This document shows, piece after piece, positions 56,029-64,000 of a stretch of 64,000 nt of DNA. The stretch is from Microbacterium sp. B35-30 (GTDB lineage: Bacteria > Actinomycetota > Actinomycetes > Actinomycetales > Microbacteriaceae), in contig NZ_MWLQ01000011.1 in assembly GCF_010634855.1 (NCBI RefSeq), positions 434,001 to 498,000 on the forward strand, in the 5' to 3' direction. Both the position numbers and the translations under genes were made by a program. The notes under the pieces are model-generated. The model searched no databases and was not told the DNA's origin. It was given only the letters and a program-made list of their open reading frames with translations. The first letter of the stretch is position 1. Each line of letters opens with the position of its first letter.

Positions 56029-56445
56029 TCAGCCTGGCAGGAAGTTCTCGCGCGCGAGCGGGGCGACCTCGAGATGCTCGGCGTCCGCCCGCGTGATCCA
56101 CCGCAGCTCTTCGATCTCTGCCCCGATCACCGGCTCCTGGGAACCGATGTCGGTCGCGAACACGTCGGCGACCACGAGGAACCCGGGCTCGTTCGCGGCA
56201 GCGGCGGTGTACGAGCCGAGGGGACGCAGCTCCTCGGCATCGACCGAGAGGCCCAGCTCCTCGAGCAGCTCCCGGCTCAGCGTCTGGCTCGGTGACTCCC
56301 CCGGTTCGGGCTTGCCGCCTGGCTGCATGAACGCCGTCGTGCCGGCCTTGCGCACGAGCAGCAGCTGGCCCCGCTCGTTCACGATGACTGCAGCAGAGAC
56401 ATGGATGCTGCGACTGCGGGCCGGGGCGGCGTCCGAGGTGGTCAC
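56029..56445 (-). CDS. NUDIX hydrolase
   Basis: Hydrolase of 138 residues with an intact Nudix box: GGKPEPGES then SRELLEELGL (about residues 42-65). The start SIHVSAAVIVNERGQLLLVRK is typical of small members that act on nucleoside diphosphate derivatives. The substrate is unknown. The GTG start has TAGCGT 6 bases upstream. It is divergent from the zinc-ribbon SDR gene. Confidence 0.9.
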   Translation of the reverse strand: MTTSDAAPARSRSIHVSAAVIVNERGQLLLVRKAGTTAFMQPGGKPEPGESPSQTLSRELLEELGLSVDAEELRPLGSYTAAAANEPGFLVVADVFATDIGSQEPVIGAEIEELRWITRADAEHLEVAPLARENFLPG

Positions 56446-56451
56446 GATGGC

Positions 56452-56457
56452 ACGCTA
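56452..56457 (-). promoter_or_regulatory. -10 element TAGCGT for a leaderless mRNA
   Basis: TAGCGT on the minus strand ends 6 bases before the GTG of the NUDIX gene. Confidence 0.45.
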
Positions 56458-56483
56458 ACAGGTGCCGCGCATTCCGCCCGGCG

Positions 56484-56489
56484 TAGAAT
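56484..56489 (+). promoter_or_regulatory. -10 element TAGAAT for a leaderless mRNA
   Basis: TAGAAT ends 5 bases before the GTG at 56495 of the zinc-ribbon SDR gene. The divergent NUDIX -10 is 26 bases away. Confidence 0.5.
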
Positions 56490-56494
56490 CACGT

Positions 56495-57976
56495 GTGCTT
56501 CCCGATTCCCCCACCCCCTCCGACCTGCCGCCGAGCGGCATCGACCCGGACGACCTCGCGACCACTCTGCGCGTGCTCGACAACATGGCGGGGCTCGACG
56601 AGACGCACCCCGACTTCGTGGCCGTCCGGCGCGCGACCGCTGCCATGTTCAAGGCCGTGAAGAAGGTTCGCCGTCGGGAGATTCGCGAGGCCATCGCCGA
56701 GGCGGACCGCGCTGTCGTCGCGGCCACGGCCACCGGAGCGCCTGACCGGATCGACGACGAGACGCGCGGCATCCCGATCTCCACCGCGACGACGGCGCCC
56801 ACCGCGGGCACCTTGATCAAGGCGCGCGGTTGCTACATCTGCAAGCAGCCGTACACCGTCGTCGATGCCTTCTACCACCAGCTGTGCCCCACCTGCGCGG
56901 CGATGAGCCACGCCAAGCGCGAGGCCCGCACCGACCTCACTGGCAAGCGCGCGCTGCTCACCGGCGGTCGCGCCAAGATCGGCATGTACATCGCACTGCG
57001 TCTGCTGCGCGACGGGGCCCACACGACGATCACCACCCGGTTCCCACGCGACGCCGTGCGCCGCTTCAGCAGCCTGCCGGACGCTCCGGCGTGGATCGAC
57101 CGCCTCAAGGTCGTCGGCATAGACCTGCGTGATCCCGCACAGGTGATCGGATTGGCGGAGGATGTCGCGGCCGCCGGCCCGCTCGACATCCTCATCAACA
57201 ACGCCACCCAGACCGTGCGCCGCTCCCCCGGCGCGTACCAGCCGCTCGTCGACGCCGAGCTGGCGCCGCTGCCCGACGGGCCGCTGCCCGAGCTCGTGAC
57301 GTTCGGTCACACCAACGACCGCCATCCGCAGGCGCTAGAGCGCTCGGTGACCGCCCACCCGATCCTCGCCGCGGCGGCCGCCCGAGCCGACGAGCTCACC
57401 GAGCAAGCCATGACCGCCGGGTCCAGCTCGCTCGAGCGCCTCGCGGCGGGCACGGCGATCGACGCCGGCGGCCTCCTCCCCGACCTCGACCACTCCAATT
57501 CGTGGGTGCAGAGCGTCGACGAGGTCGACCCACTGGAGATGCTCGAGGTGCAGCTGGCCAACACGACGGCGCCGTTCTTGCTCGTCTCGAAGCTGCGACC
57601 GTCCATGGCCGCGAGCAGCGCCCGTCGCACGTACATCGTGAACGTGAGCGCGATGGAGGGCGTCTTCAATCGCGGGTACAAGGGTCCGGGGCATCCGCAC
57701 ACCAACATGGCCAAGGCCGCCGTGAACATGCTCACGCGCACCAGCGCGCGCGAGCTGTTCGAGACCGATCGCATCCTGATGACGAGCGTCGACACCGGTT
57801 GGATCACCGACGAGCGCCCGCACCCGACCAAGGTGCGCCTCGCCGAGGAGGGCTTCCACGCCCCGCTCGACCTCGTCGACGGCGCCGCACGCGTCTACGA
57901 CCCGATCGTGCGCGGCGAGGCAGGCGAAGACCTGTTCGGCGTGTTCCTCAAGGACTACGCCCCCGGCGCATGGTGA
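56495..57976 (+). CDS. Zinc-ribbon/SDR fusion oxidoreductase
   Basis: Protein of 493 residues. A helical N-terminal part (about 10-80) precedes a four-cysteine knuckle CYIC and CPTC with 16 residues between the pairs (about residues 113-135), a probable zinc ribbon. An SDR domain follows, beginning GKRALLTGGRAKIGMYIALRL with the cofactor loop TGGRAKIG near residue 160. INNATQTV stands for the usual NNAG, VNVSAMEG carries the Ser, and a HTNMAKAAVN segment holds the catalytic Lys while the usual Tyr is not evident. The fusion is unusual. An earlier GTG at 56462 is possible. The small beta protein gene overlaps its end by 7 bases. Function unknown; a reductase of unknown substrate. Confidence 0.8.
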   Translation: MLPDSPTPSDLPPSGIDPDDLATTLRVLDNMAGLDETHPDFVAVRRATAAMFKAVKKVRRREIREAIAEADRAVVAATATGAPDRIDDETRGIPISTATTAPTAGTLIKARGCYICKQPYTVVDAFYHQLCPTCAAMSHAKREARTDLTGKRALLTGGRAKIGMYIALRLLRDGAHTTITTRFPRDAVRRFSSLPDAPAWIDRLKVVGIDLRDPAQVIGLAEDVAAAGPLDILINNATQTVRRSPGAYQPLVDAELAPLPDGPLPELVTFGHTNDRHPQALERSVTAHPILAAAAARADELTEQAMTAGSSSLERLAAGTAIDAGGLLPDLDHSNSWVQSVDEVDPLEMLEVQLANTTAPFLLVSKLRPSMAASSARRTYIVNVSAMEGVFNRGYKGPGHPHTNMAKAAVNMLTRTSARELFETDRILMTSVDTGWITDERPHPTKVRLAEEGFHAPLDLVDGAARVYDPIVRGEAGEDLFGVFLKDYAPGAW

Positions 57977-58185
57977 ACCTGCCCGAACCGGGTCACCGGG
58001 TGGTCGTGCGGTACCTGCTGCCGACCGGACAGGCGACGGATGCGCTCGGGGAGCTGCTGAGTACGGATGCCGAGACCGTCGTCGTCGACGGCAAGCGCGG
58101 CGTCGAGCGCATCCCGCGCGGCGCGATCATCGCGGCGAAGGAAGTGCCCCCGCCGCCCGCGCCTCGCCGGGCTGCTTCGACGTAG
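57970..58185 (+). CDS. Small SH3-like beta protein
   Basis: Protein of 71 residues, overlapping the SDR fusion gene by 7 bases and so co-translated. The pattern PGHRVVVRYLLP, DALGELLSTDAETVVV and RGVERIPRGAIIAAKEVPPPP resembles the SH3-like domain that precedes some actinobacterial GNAT acetyltransferases, here without the acetyltransferase. The likeness is from memory. A binding or regulatory role is possible. Confidence 0.65.
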   Translation: MVNLPEPGHRVVVRYLLPTGQATDALGELLSTDAETVVVDGKRGVERIPRGAIIAAKEVPPPPAPRRAAST

Positions 58186-58209
58186 ACCCCGGGTCGTCCC
58201 ACGGCGAAC

Positions 58210-59745
58210 TCACTGGAATGCGAACGTCGGGGACGCCGTCTGCCACCACGCGTACATCTCGTCCAGCAGCATCTCGGCATCCGCGGCGAGCACCATGACC
58301 CCATCGGCGTCATACGTCCACACGGCGACGACCTCTTCATAGCCATCCGTGTAGTAGCAGGCGAGCACTCCGCGTTCGGCACCGTCGCCATCGAGCCACT
58401 CGCTCCGGGCGCCGTCGAGGCAGTCGCCGTACGAAACGAACATCAGGAAGTCGTCGGTCGCGGCCTTCAGGCTCGCCGGCGAGTCGTAGGCGTAGACCTC
58501 GACCCAATCCGCCCCACCCACGGCGGTGCTCGAGCACTCCACCGCGGCGACGAGGCCTATGGACAGCTCTACGGTGGGAGTCGAAAGGTCCGCACAGGAA
58601 TCGCTGAACTCCGCAGGCAGGGCGGCGGTCAGCACCTCCGTCGGAGACGGAGGGACATCGACCGTGTCGACCTCGCTCGTGTCGACGGGGTCTTCGAAGG
58701 CACCGGGCGAACCCTGCCACCCGGTGAAGGCGGGCTGCGTCACGGCCAGCAGCAGCGCGAGGCTGAGAACCGGCACTGCAACCGTCACGGTGACCACGCT
58801 CGCGGTCCGGCGCGCGCCACGCGCGGTCCGCGCGAGTGCGCGATCGAGCACCTGAGCGACGTCATCCGGAAGCTCGGCTCGGAAGGCGCGTGCTGCCTCA
58901 GGATCGACCTCGTCCGCGAAGCGCAACAGGTTGAGGAAGCGATTGGTGGTGTGGGGCACCGGGCGGAACATCTCCGCCATCCTCATATAACGCGATCTCG
59001 CCACCCTTTCGGACTGCAAGACGAGGCCGGGGGCTGCGAGCTGGTCGCTGAGCTCACGGCCGATCAGCACGCGGTAGACCGCAGCGAGGCTCAGACGGAA
59101 GTCACGGGTGCAGGCATAGGCGATCTGATCACCGGTGTAGACCGTGGTCCGGAGCCACGGCGCGACGAACGGCGCAAGGAGCGTGCGGACGCCGGTGTTG
59201 TCGAGCACGAGCTCCGCGAGCGCCCAGCGATCGTGCTTCGCCTTGAACGCACCGAGGTAGGTGCCCAGCAGGAAGAGCAGCTGCCCCTGAGCCGCCGGGG
59301 CGGTGATGTCTGCGACCGCGCCGCCCTCGATCAGCAGGGCACGAACGCCGAAGTAGCTCGTGAGCTGGATGCGCGGCGACAGGTTCGGAACCACGAAGAT
59401 GTCGACCCGACGCTGGTAGCCGAGCGTCGCCCTGACGCGATCGACGGCGCTCTGCAACCCGGGCAGCGACTGAGAGGTCACGAGGACGGCATCCCCCAGG
59501 AGCCGCAGTCGCCAGAACTGAATCGCCACCCAGAGCGCGAGAAGCGCCCCCACGAGGACGAGCACCGCGTAGACGAGCAGCGACACATCCACGACGATCA
59601 GCCACACGACCAGTGCGATGAGCACCGCGATGACGCAGGTCACTGCGAGCGCGAAGCGGGATGGCTCCGCCGGGTGCCGCACCGCGTCGATGTCGAGCGG
59701 CCGGGGCGGTGTCGTGGTGTCGGACGTCGGATCCACCTGAGTCAT
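58210..59745 (-). CDS. Membrane protein with degenerate M48-like domain and secreted C-terminal domain
   Basis: Protein of 511 residues. Two helices (about 34-55 and 58-78) lead to a cytosolic domain whose order, VDIFVVPNLSPRIQLTSYFGVRALLI and then FLLGTYLGAFKAKHDRWA, resembles M48 zinc peptidases. The HEXXH position reads GTYLG, so it cannot bind zinc in the usual way. A third helix (about 312-335) is followed by an outside domain of 170 residues with three cysteines and many acidic residues. It would be a sensor or scaffold rather than a protease. Family likeness is tentative. The gene stands alone, convergent with the SH3-like gene. Confidence 0.6.
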   Translation of the reverse strand: MTQVDPTSDTTTPPRPLDIDAVRHPAEPSRFALAVTCVIAVLIALVVWLIVVDVSLLVYAVLVLVGALLALWVAIQFWRLRLLGDAVLVTSQSLPGLQSAVDRVRATLGYQRRVDIFVVPNLSPRIQLTSYFGVRALLIEGGAVADITAPAAQGQLLFLLGTYLGAFKAKHDRWALAELVLDNTGVRTLLAPFVAPWLRTTVYTGDQIAYACTRDFRLSLAAVYRVLIGRELSDQLAAPGLVLQSERVARSRYMRMAEMFRPVPHTTNRFLNLLRFADEVDPEAARAFRAELPDDVAQVLDRALARTARGARRTASVVTVTVAVPVLSLALLLAVTQPAFTGWQGSPGAFEDPVDTSEVDTVDVPPSPTEVLTAALPAEFSDSCADLSTPTVELSIGLVAAVECSSTAVGGADWVEVYAYDSPASLKAATDDFLMFVSYGDCLDGARSEWLDGDGAERGVLACYYTDGYEEVVAVWTYDADGVMVLAADAEMLLDEMYAWWQTASPTFAFQ

Positions 59746-59850
59746 GGCAGCCCCCTGAAGGTCACTCGACCGTCGTGCGCCTTCGCATGGCGATATCCGG
59801 AAGAGGCACGCGACGACGACGGTGATACTGCGGACCCAGCGCCCGTGACG

Positions 59851-60828
59851 TCAGAAGCGGAGCAGCACCTTGCCGGCTCGTCCGGGGACTGCGCTCGCTG
59901 CGGCGGCGGCCCTGGCCTCCTCGAAGGGATAGACCGCGTCCACGGGGAGCTTGACTTCGCCCGAACCGATGCGCTGTACCAGCTCGGCGAACAGCGCACC
60001 GCGGGCGGCGGCATCCATCGTCCGGCTCACTGTACTGCCCCAGAAGCCCTTCACCGTCGCCTGTTTGAAGATCAGGTCGCCCGCCGACAGCATGAGGGTG
60101 CTCGACGCCATGGAGCCGAACGACACGAGAGTTCCGCCCTCTCCGAGGAGCGACAGCAGGTCGCCGGCCGCCGTGCCGCCGACCGAGTCCACGGCTGCGC
60201 GCGGCGCGTTCTCTCCCAGGATGTCCGCGACGCGCTCGCGCCAGCCGTCGGATTCGGTCGAGACGACATCATGGATGCCGAGCCCGGCCAGTTCCGCGAC
60301 ACCGGCGTCACGCCGCACGAGGCCCAGCACGTGCACGCCGCGGGCGGTGGCGAACTGCGCCACGAGCTTGCCGACGGCACCGTTGGCGGTGTTCTGCACG
60401 ATCCAGTCGCCCGACTGCACATCGAGGAAGTCGAGCAGGCTCAACGCGCTGAAGGGCATGGAGATGAGCTGTGCGGCCGTCTCGTCGTCGATGCTGTCCG
60501 GAACCGGGACGAGCCCTGCCGCCTTGGTGACGAAGTACTCGCTCCACACGCCGAACGTGCCGCCCGTGGCGACACGCTGCCCGACGTGCAGCGTGTCGAC
60601 GCCCTCGCCGAGAGCGTCGACGACGCCGTACGCCTCGGTCCCGGATCCGGCCGGCAGCTCGGGCTTGAAGCCGTACGTGCCGCGGATCGTCCAGAGGTCG
60701 TGGTTGTGGATGGGCGAGAGCACCGTGCGCACCCGCACCTTACCGGCAGCCGGCGCGGGGAGCGGTCGCTCCGCGACCTCGAGGACGTCGGTCGCGTCGC
60801 CGAAGGTGGAGTGGATGAGTGCGCGCAC
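59851..60828 (-). CDS. Zinc-independent quinone oxidoreductase (MDR family)
   Basis: NADPH-dependent MDR-superfamily reductase of 325 residues. The N-terminal GroES-like fold has SPIHNHDLWTIRGTYG and PAGSGTEAYGVVDALGEGV. The Rossmann part has NTANGAVGKLVAQFATARG (about residues 138-156) in place of the common AAGGVG. GTLVSFGSMA is conserved. There are no structural zinc cysteines, so it belongs with QOR/CurA-like enzymes rather than alcohol dehydrogenases. GTG start with GAGGAA before it. The substrate is probably a quinone or an enone. Confidence 0.85.
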   Translation of the reverse strand: MRALIHSTFGDATDVLEVAERPLPAPAAGKVRVRTVLSPIHNHDLWTIRGTYGFKPELPAGSGTEAYGVVDALGEGVDTLHVGQRVATGGTFGVWSEYFVTKAAGLVPVPDSIDDETAAQLISMPFSALSLLDFLDVQSGDWIVQNTANGAVGKLVAQFATARGVHVLGLVRRDAGVAELAGLGIHDVVSTESDGWRERVADILGENAPRAAVDSVGGTAAGDLLSLLGEGGTLVSFGSMASSTLMLSAGDLIFKQATVKGFWGSTVSRTMDAAARGALFAELVQRIGSGEVKLPVDAVYPFEEARAAAAASAVPGRAGKVLLRF

Positions 60829-61061
60829 AGTGGTGTTCCTCACAAGATTCATGGGCCGCCGGGAGAGCCGCCACTCGGTGTTACAGCCCAGCATCCCCCG
60901 AACGCATTCCCCTCGCACATCGGGCGTCGGTGCGGTGCCCCGCGGTCTGCGGTCGGCCCACCGGCGGTTAGCCTGGGAGCGGACCACGAGAGGCAACCCG
61001 GGATGCGCACGTACGACAGCCAGGACAGCACGCACGCCGGCGCGTTCGCGACGGGATCCGC

Positions 61062-61382
61062 ATGAGCACCACCGGCACCGCCACGCGCCGCATCGAGCTG
61101 ACGCTGCACAAGCCCTGGTTCGCGCTCTACGCCCGCATCAGGCCGACGCTCGTGATCGCGGGTCGTGGCCAGCCCGCGCAGTGGGGTCTCGGCACCTGGC
61201 AGGTTCCGGCCGACCAGACGGTCGTGATCGGGGTGTTCCTCTTCAATCGCGTGTGGCGGTTCGGTCAAGCCGAGTTCGCCCTCGAGCCGGGGCATCCGCC
61301 CGCACTCCTGTACAAGGCGCCGGCACTGCCGTTCCTGCGCGGTCGCATCGCCGTCACCGACCACACCCGCGCCGCCGCTTAG
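61062..61382 (+). CDS. Small protein of unknown function
   Basis: Protein of 106 residues, beta-rich by pattern (RRIELTLHKPWFALYARIRPTLVI, QWGLGTWQVPADQTVVIGVFLFNRVWRFGQAEF in parts, ending LPFLRGRIAVTD). No signal peptide or membrane helix. It is divergent from the quinone oxidoreductase gene. I do not recognise it. Confidence 0.6.
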   Translation: MSTTGTATRRIELTLHKPWFALYARIRPTLVIAGRGQPAQWGLGTWQVPADQTVVIGVFLFNRVWRFGQAEFALEPGHPPALLYKAPALPFLRGRIAVTDHTRAAA

Positions 61383-61684
61383 CGAAACGCCGGGCCCACC
61401 GCGAACCGCTTCGGGTGGCCTGCGGCCGCACGCATGAGCCGCCGCGCGCGGCGCTTTCCCCCCGCCCACAGGTCAACCGGCCTTCCACAGGAGATCGAAT
61501 CGTTTCATCGTCCTGGGGAACCGCGGTTGACCTGTTGAACGCCGGGGTGAATCGGACGGCGCGGAGGAGGATGCCACGCAGCCCCGACATCCAGGGATCC
61601 GCGGTCCCCGGATGAGCGCGCCCTGAATACCCCGCCGCGCTCCCCCGAGGATGGAGGCATCCCCTCGAACAAGGAGCCGCCCTC
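61383..61684. other. Gene-free stretch before the SDR gene
   Basis: About 300 bases with no convincing gene. It holds the structured palindrome at 61468-61535 and the ribosome site AAGGAG for the SDR at 61685. Confidence 0.6.
61468..61535. repeat. Two-level inverted repeat
   Basis: ACAGGTCAACCG (61468-61479) and its exact complement (61524-61535) enclose a second pair CAGGA (61487-61491) and TCCTG (61510-61514). The nested symmetry suggests a 68-base folded RNA, a paired operator or a relic of a small mobile element. Confidence 0.6.
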
Positions 61685-62623
61685 ATGCCGAAGATCCTCG
61701 ACATCCCCGTTCCCGACCTCACCGGACAGCGCGCCCTCGTCACCGGCGCAAGCGACGGCGTGGGAATCGAGATCGCCGCACGTCTGGCGCGCGCCGGCGC
61801 CGACATCCTCATGCCGGTGCGCAATGCGCAGAAGGGCGAGACCGCTGCTGCGATGATCCGTGAGCGGACTCCGGATGCCGCCATCCGTGTCCTTCCGCTG
61901 GATCTGTCGTCGCTCGATTCGGTGTCGAACCTCGCCGAGCAGCTCTTGGGCGAAGGCCGGCCGATCGACATCCTCATCGCGAATGCCGGAGTGATGAACC
62001 CGCCGACGCGCCGGCTCTCCGCCGACGGATTCGAGCTGCAGCTCGCGACCAACCACCTGGGGCATTTCGCGCTCGTGGCTCGGCTGCTGCCGCTCCTGCG
62101 TGAAGGACGCGCGCACGTGACCAGCCAGGTCAGCATCGCGGCCGATCAGGGCGCGGTGAACTGGGATGACCTCGACTGGGCCCAGGGGTACGACCCGATG
62201 AAGGCGTACAGCTCGTCGAAGATCGCCTTCGGCCTCTTCGCGATGGAGCTGCAACGGCGATCGGATGCCGCAGGCTGGGGCATGCGCAGCAACCTCTCCC
62301 ACCCCGGGATCACTCCCACCAACCTGCTGTCGGCACAGCCGGGGATGGGCCGCCCCGACGACACCACCGCGGTCAAGCTGATTCGAACGATGTCGCGGCT
62401 CGGCATCCTGGTCGGCACTCCGTCGTCGGCGGCCCTGTCGGCGGTGTACGCGGCGACGAGCCGCGACGCGCAGGGCGGTCACCTCTATGGACCGAAGGGC
62501 CTTCGTCATCTCGGCGGGCTGCCGGCCGAGCAGCCGGTGTACTCCCGCCTGCAGAGTGAGGCCGATGCCCGGCGGATCTGGGAACTCTCGGAGCAGTTGA
62601 CCGGCGTACGCGTGCCGGCGTGA
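61685..62623 (+). CDS. Short-chain dehydrogenase/reductase, retinol-dehydrogenase-like
   Basis: SDR of 312 residues. The cofactor loop is VTGASDGVGIEIAARLA (about residues 19-35), then IANAGVMNPPTR and the TNHLGHFALVARLLPLL strand. The active site is VTSQVSIAADQ and the Tyr-Lys in AYSSSKIAFG, and it is complete. The C-terminal part LYGPKGLRHLGGLP is common in actinobacterial members linked to MmyB-type regulators. AAGGAG precedes the ATG. It is followed by such a regulator 50 bases on. Substrate unknown. Confidence 0.9.
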   Translation: MPKILDIPVPDLTGQRALVTGASDGVGIEIAARLARAGADILMPVRNAQKGETAAAMIRERTPDAAIRVLPLDLSSLDSVSNLAEQLLGEGRPIDILIANAGVMNPPTRRLSADGFELQLATNHLGHFALVARLLPLLREGRAHVTSQVSIAADQGAVNWDDLDWAQGYDPMKAYSSSKIAFGLFAMELQRRSDAAGWGMRSNLSHPGITPTNLLSAQPGMGRPDDTTAVKLIRTMSRLGILVGTPSSAALSAVYAATSRDAQGGHLYGPKGLRHLGGLPAEQPVYSRLQSEADARRIWELSEQLTGVRVPA

Positions 62624-62672
62624 GCGGGTGCGTCGAGGGAGGGATCTCGGATCCCTGGCTGAGGAATGACGG

Positions 62673-63536
62673 ATGCCGCAGACTCGGGTGATGGACAGAG
62701 CTCAGCTGGCCGACTTCCTGCGCCGCCGCCGAGCCGCGCTGCAGCCGGAGGATGTGGGGCTGCGGCGTGGCTCTCGGCGCCGCACCTCGGGTCTGCGCCG
62801 GGAGGAGGTGGCCGCCCTCTGCGACATGTCGGTCGACTACTACAGCCGGCTAGAGCAGTCCCGCGGTCCGCAGCCGTCGGAGCAGATGCTCGCCGCGATC
62901 GCCCGCGGCCTGCGGCTCACGCTCGATGAGCGCGACCACCTGTTCCGGCTCGCCGGACACACGGCGCCGACGCGCGCGCTGCGCAGCGAGCACGTCTCGC
63001 CGGGTCTCATGCGGGTGCTCGACCGGCTCGCCGACACCCCCGCGCAGGTCATGACCGAGCTCGGTGAGACGCTCGCACAGACGCCCGCTGCGCGGGCCCT
63101 GTTCGGCGACGAGACCCGCTTCGACGGATTCATGCGCAGCGTCGGCTACCGGTGGTTCATGGATCTCCGGGCGCGCGATGTCTACCCCTCCGAAGACCAC
63201 CCGCTGCACTCGCGGGCGTTCACCGCAGACATCCGCACGGCGTACGCCAAGTTCGGCGCACGTTCGCGCGCCGGCGCCATGGTCGACGCGCTGCTGGCCG
63301 AGAGCCCGGAGTTCGCCGAGTTGTGGGAGGAGCACGAGGTGCGCGGAACCCACTCGCGCGAGAAGCGGCTGCAGCACCCCGAGGTCGGTGTGATGCAGAT
63401 GCAGTGCCAGTTCCTGATCGATCCCGAGCAGGGCCAGACTCTCCTCGTGCTCACCGCGACGCCGGGCACCGAGAGCTACGAGCGACTGCAGCTCCTGTCG
63501 GTGATCGGAACGCAGGAGATCTCGGCGGGGCGGTGA
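62673..63536 (+). CDS. XRE-family regulator with MmyB-like ligand domain
   Basis: Regulator of 287 residues. The N-terminal helix-turn-helix is LADFLRRRRAAL, then GLRREEVAALCDMSVDYYSRLEQSRG (key residues MSVDYYSRLEQ, about 56-66). The C-terminal MmyB-like PAS domain, thought to bind a fatty-acid-like ligand, runs from about residue 105. The ATG at 62691 is an equally good start, six residues shorter. It lies after the SDR gene on the same strand, a pairing common in actinobacteria, and probably regulates it. Confidence 0.88.
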   Translation: MPQTRVMDRAQLADFLRRRRAALQPEDVGLRRGSRRRTSGLRREEVAALCDMSVDYYSRLEQSRGPQPSEQMLAAIARGLRLTLDERDHLFRLAGHTAPTRALRSEHVSPGLMRVLDRLADTPAQVMTELGETLAQTPAARALFGDETRFDGFMRSVGYRWFMDLRARDVYPSEDHPLHSRAFTADIRTAYAKFGARSRAGAMVDALLAESPEFAELWEEHEVRGTHSREKRLQHPEVGVMQMQCQFLIDPEQGQTLLVLTATPGTESYERLQLLSVIGTQEISAGR

Positions 63537-63555
63537 CCGGCGGCGGTGTATCCGC

Positions 63556-64000
63556 TCAGCGGTGCTGCTCGCCGTTCGCGTGTCGGGCGAAGATCCGCCG
63601 GGTCGTGAGGTCTGCTCCGGTGAGGATGCCCGCGCGGCCGAGGAGACGCCCGTTCTGCCAGTTCGACAGGCCCAGCTCCGGCTGGCGCAGCGCGTATTGA
63701 CCGTCAGCCCAGCGCGTGAAGCCGTCGCCGGCGAACGGCGCGTTCACGGTCTCGCGGAAGCGCGCCTGGGCAGCCGGGTCCCCCGAGATCAGCGCCGCGA
63801 CGAACTGCGGGCTGTAGGCGTTGAAGAGGCGCACGGCCTCGTCGGCGTCCTCGACCACGACGATGCTCAGCTCGGGGGTGTCCTCCCATTCCCACTCTGT
63901 GCCGAGCTGGTCGGCGTCGAGCAGCGTCGCCCGTGGCTCGAGGACCACTCCCTCCGCGCGCCGCACCTGGATCGAGCGGTCGAAGTCGGTGCCGGGCAAC
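63556..64000 (-). CDS. Aldehyde dehydrogenase family protein (ProA-like), N-terminal part missing
   Basis: The C-terminal 148 residues of an aldehyde dehydrogenase-superfamily protein; the gene runs past the right edge. The pattern PELSIVVVEDADEAVRLFNAYSPQFVAALI and the ending NWQNGRLLGRAGILTGADLTTRRIFARH (key RAGILTGADLTTRR) place it near glutamate-5-semialdehyde dehydrogenase. The usual ProA motif with PMGLEEL is not exact, so a relative rather than true ProA is possible. The catalytic Cys lies outside the window. It converges on the MmyB-type gene. Confidence 0.75.
   Translation of the reverse strand, partial: LPGTDFDRSIQVRRAEGVVLEPRATLLDADQLGTEWEWEDTPELSIVVVEDADEAVRLFNAYSPQFVAALISGDPAAQARFRETVNAPFAGDGFTRWADGQYALRQPELGLSNWQNGRLLGRAGILTGADLTTRRIFARHANGEQHR

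Overview
The window is about 70% G+C and densely coded, with frequent 4-base ATGA gene overlaps. It has many promoters whose -10 hexamer lies 5 to 8 bases before the start codon (probable leaderless mRNAs) and abundant use of the word GGATGCC/GGCATCC. Gene content and style fit a chromosome of a high-GC actinobacterium, most likely Microbacteriaceae and probably Microbacterium. This assignment is inference. I see no rRNA, CRISPR array, transposase, integrase or phage gene, so this looks like ordinary chromosome with a few accessory islands.

Layout. 0-2.8 kb: fructose PTS operon (DeoR regulator, 1-phosphofructokinase, EIIABC cut by the left edge). 2.8-7.7 kb: phosphotransferase-like protein, membrane Ser/Thr kinase, tRNA-Gln(CTG) and gltX. 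7.7-14.6 kb: LysR regulator divergent from a class V aminotransferase, then a coupled D-amino-acid operon (N-acyl-D-amino-acid deacylase, RidA, DSD1-like PLP enzyme), then an MFS transporter. 14.6-19.9 kb: FAH-family hydrolase, ilvE, leuB, and a drug-type MFS exporter divergent from a TetR regulator over a perfect palindrome. 20-27 kb: DUF2867-like protein, serA, two small membrane proteins, a four-repeat peptidoglycan-binding protein, cutC, Tat-exported 5'-nucleotidase. 27-34.6 kb: ilvD-ilvB-ilvN-ilvC and otsA-otsB. With leuB, ilvE and serA, this half of the window is rich in branched-chain and serine biosynthesis.

35-50.4 kb is a carboxylic-acid catabolic region. It holds a thiolase and a two-subunit CoA transferase facing an IclR regulator, and a large secreted repeat protein. 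It also holds a tightly coupled run, in order of transcription: substrate-binding protein, two ABC ATPases, two permeases, acyl-CoA ligase, TetR regulator, 3-hydroxybutyrate-dehydrogenase-like SDR and alpha/beta hydrolase. Together these could import and convert 3-hydroxybutyrate or a related acid through acetoacetate and acetoacetyl-CoA to acetyl-CoA.

50.4-64 kb is a mixed tail: MarR/MFS pair, tRNA-Lys(CTT), HisN-type phosphatase, lipoprotein, DUF1232, YaeQ, NUDIX, a zinc-ribbon SDR fusion with a small beta protein, a degenerate M48-like membrane protein, quinone oxidoreductase, SDR, MmyB-type regulator and a ProA-like aldehyde dehydrogenase cut by the right edge.

The most unusual things seen are the over-represented word GGATGCC, the pervasive leaderless promoters, the D-amino-acid operon with built-in RidA, a codon-usage break at the 3' end of ilvD, several paired inverted repeats between genes, and the cysteine-paired repeat surface protein.
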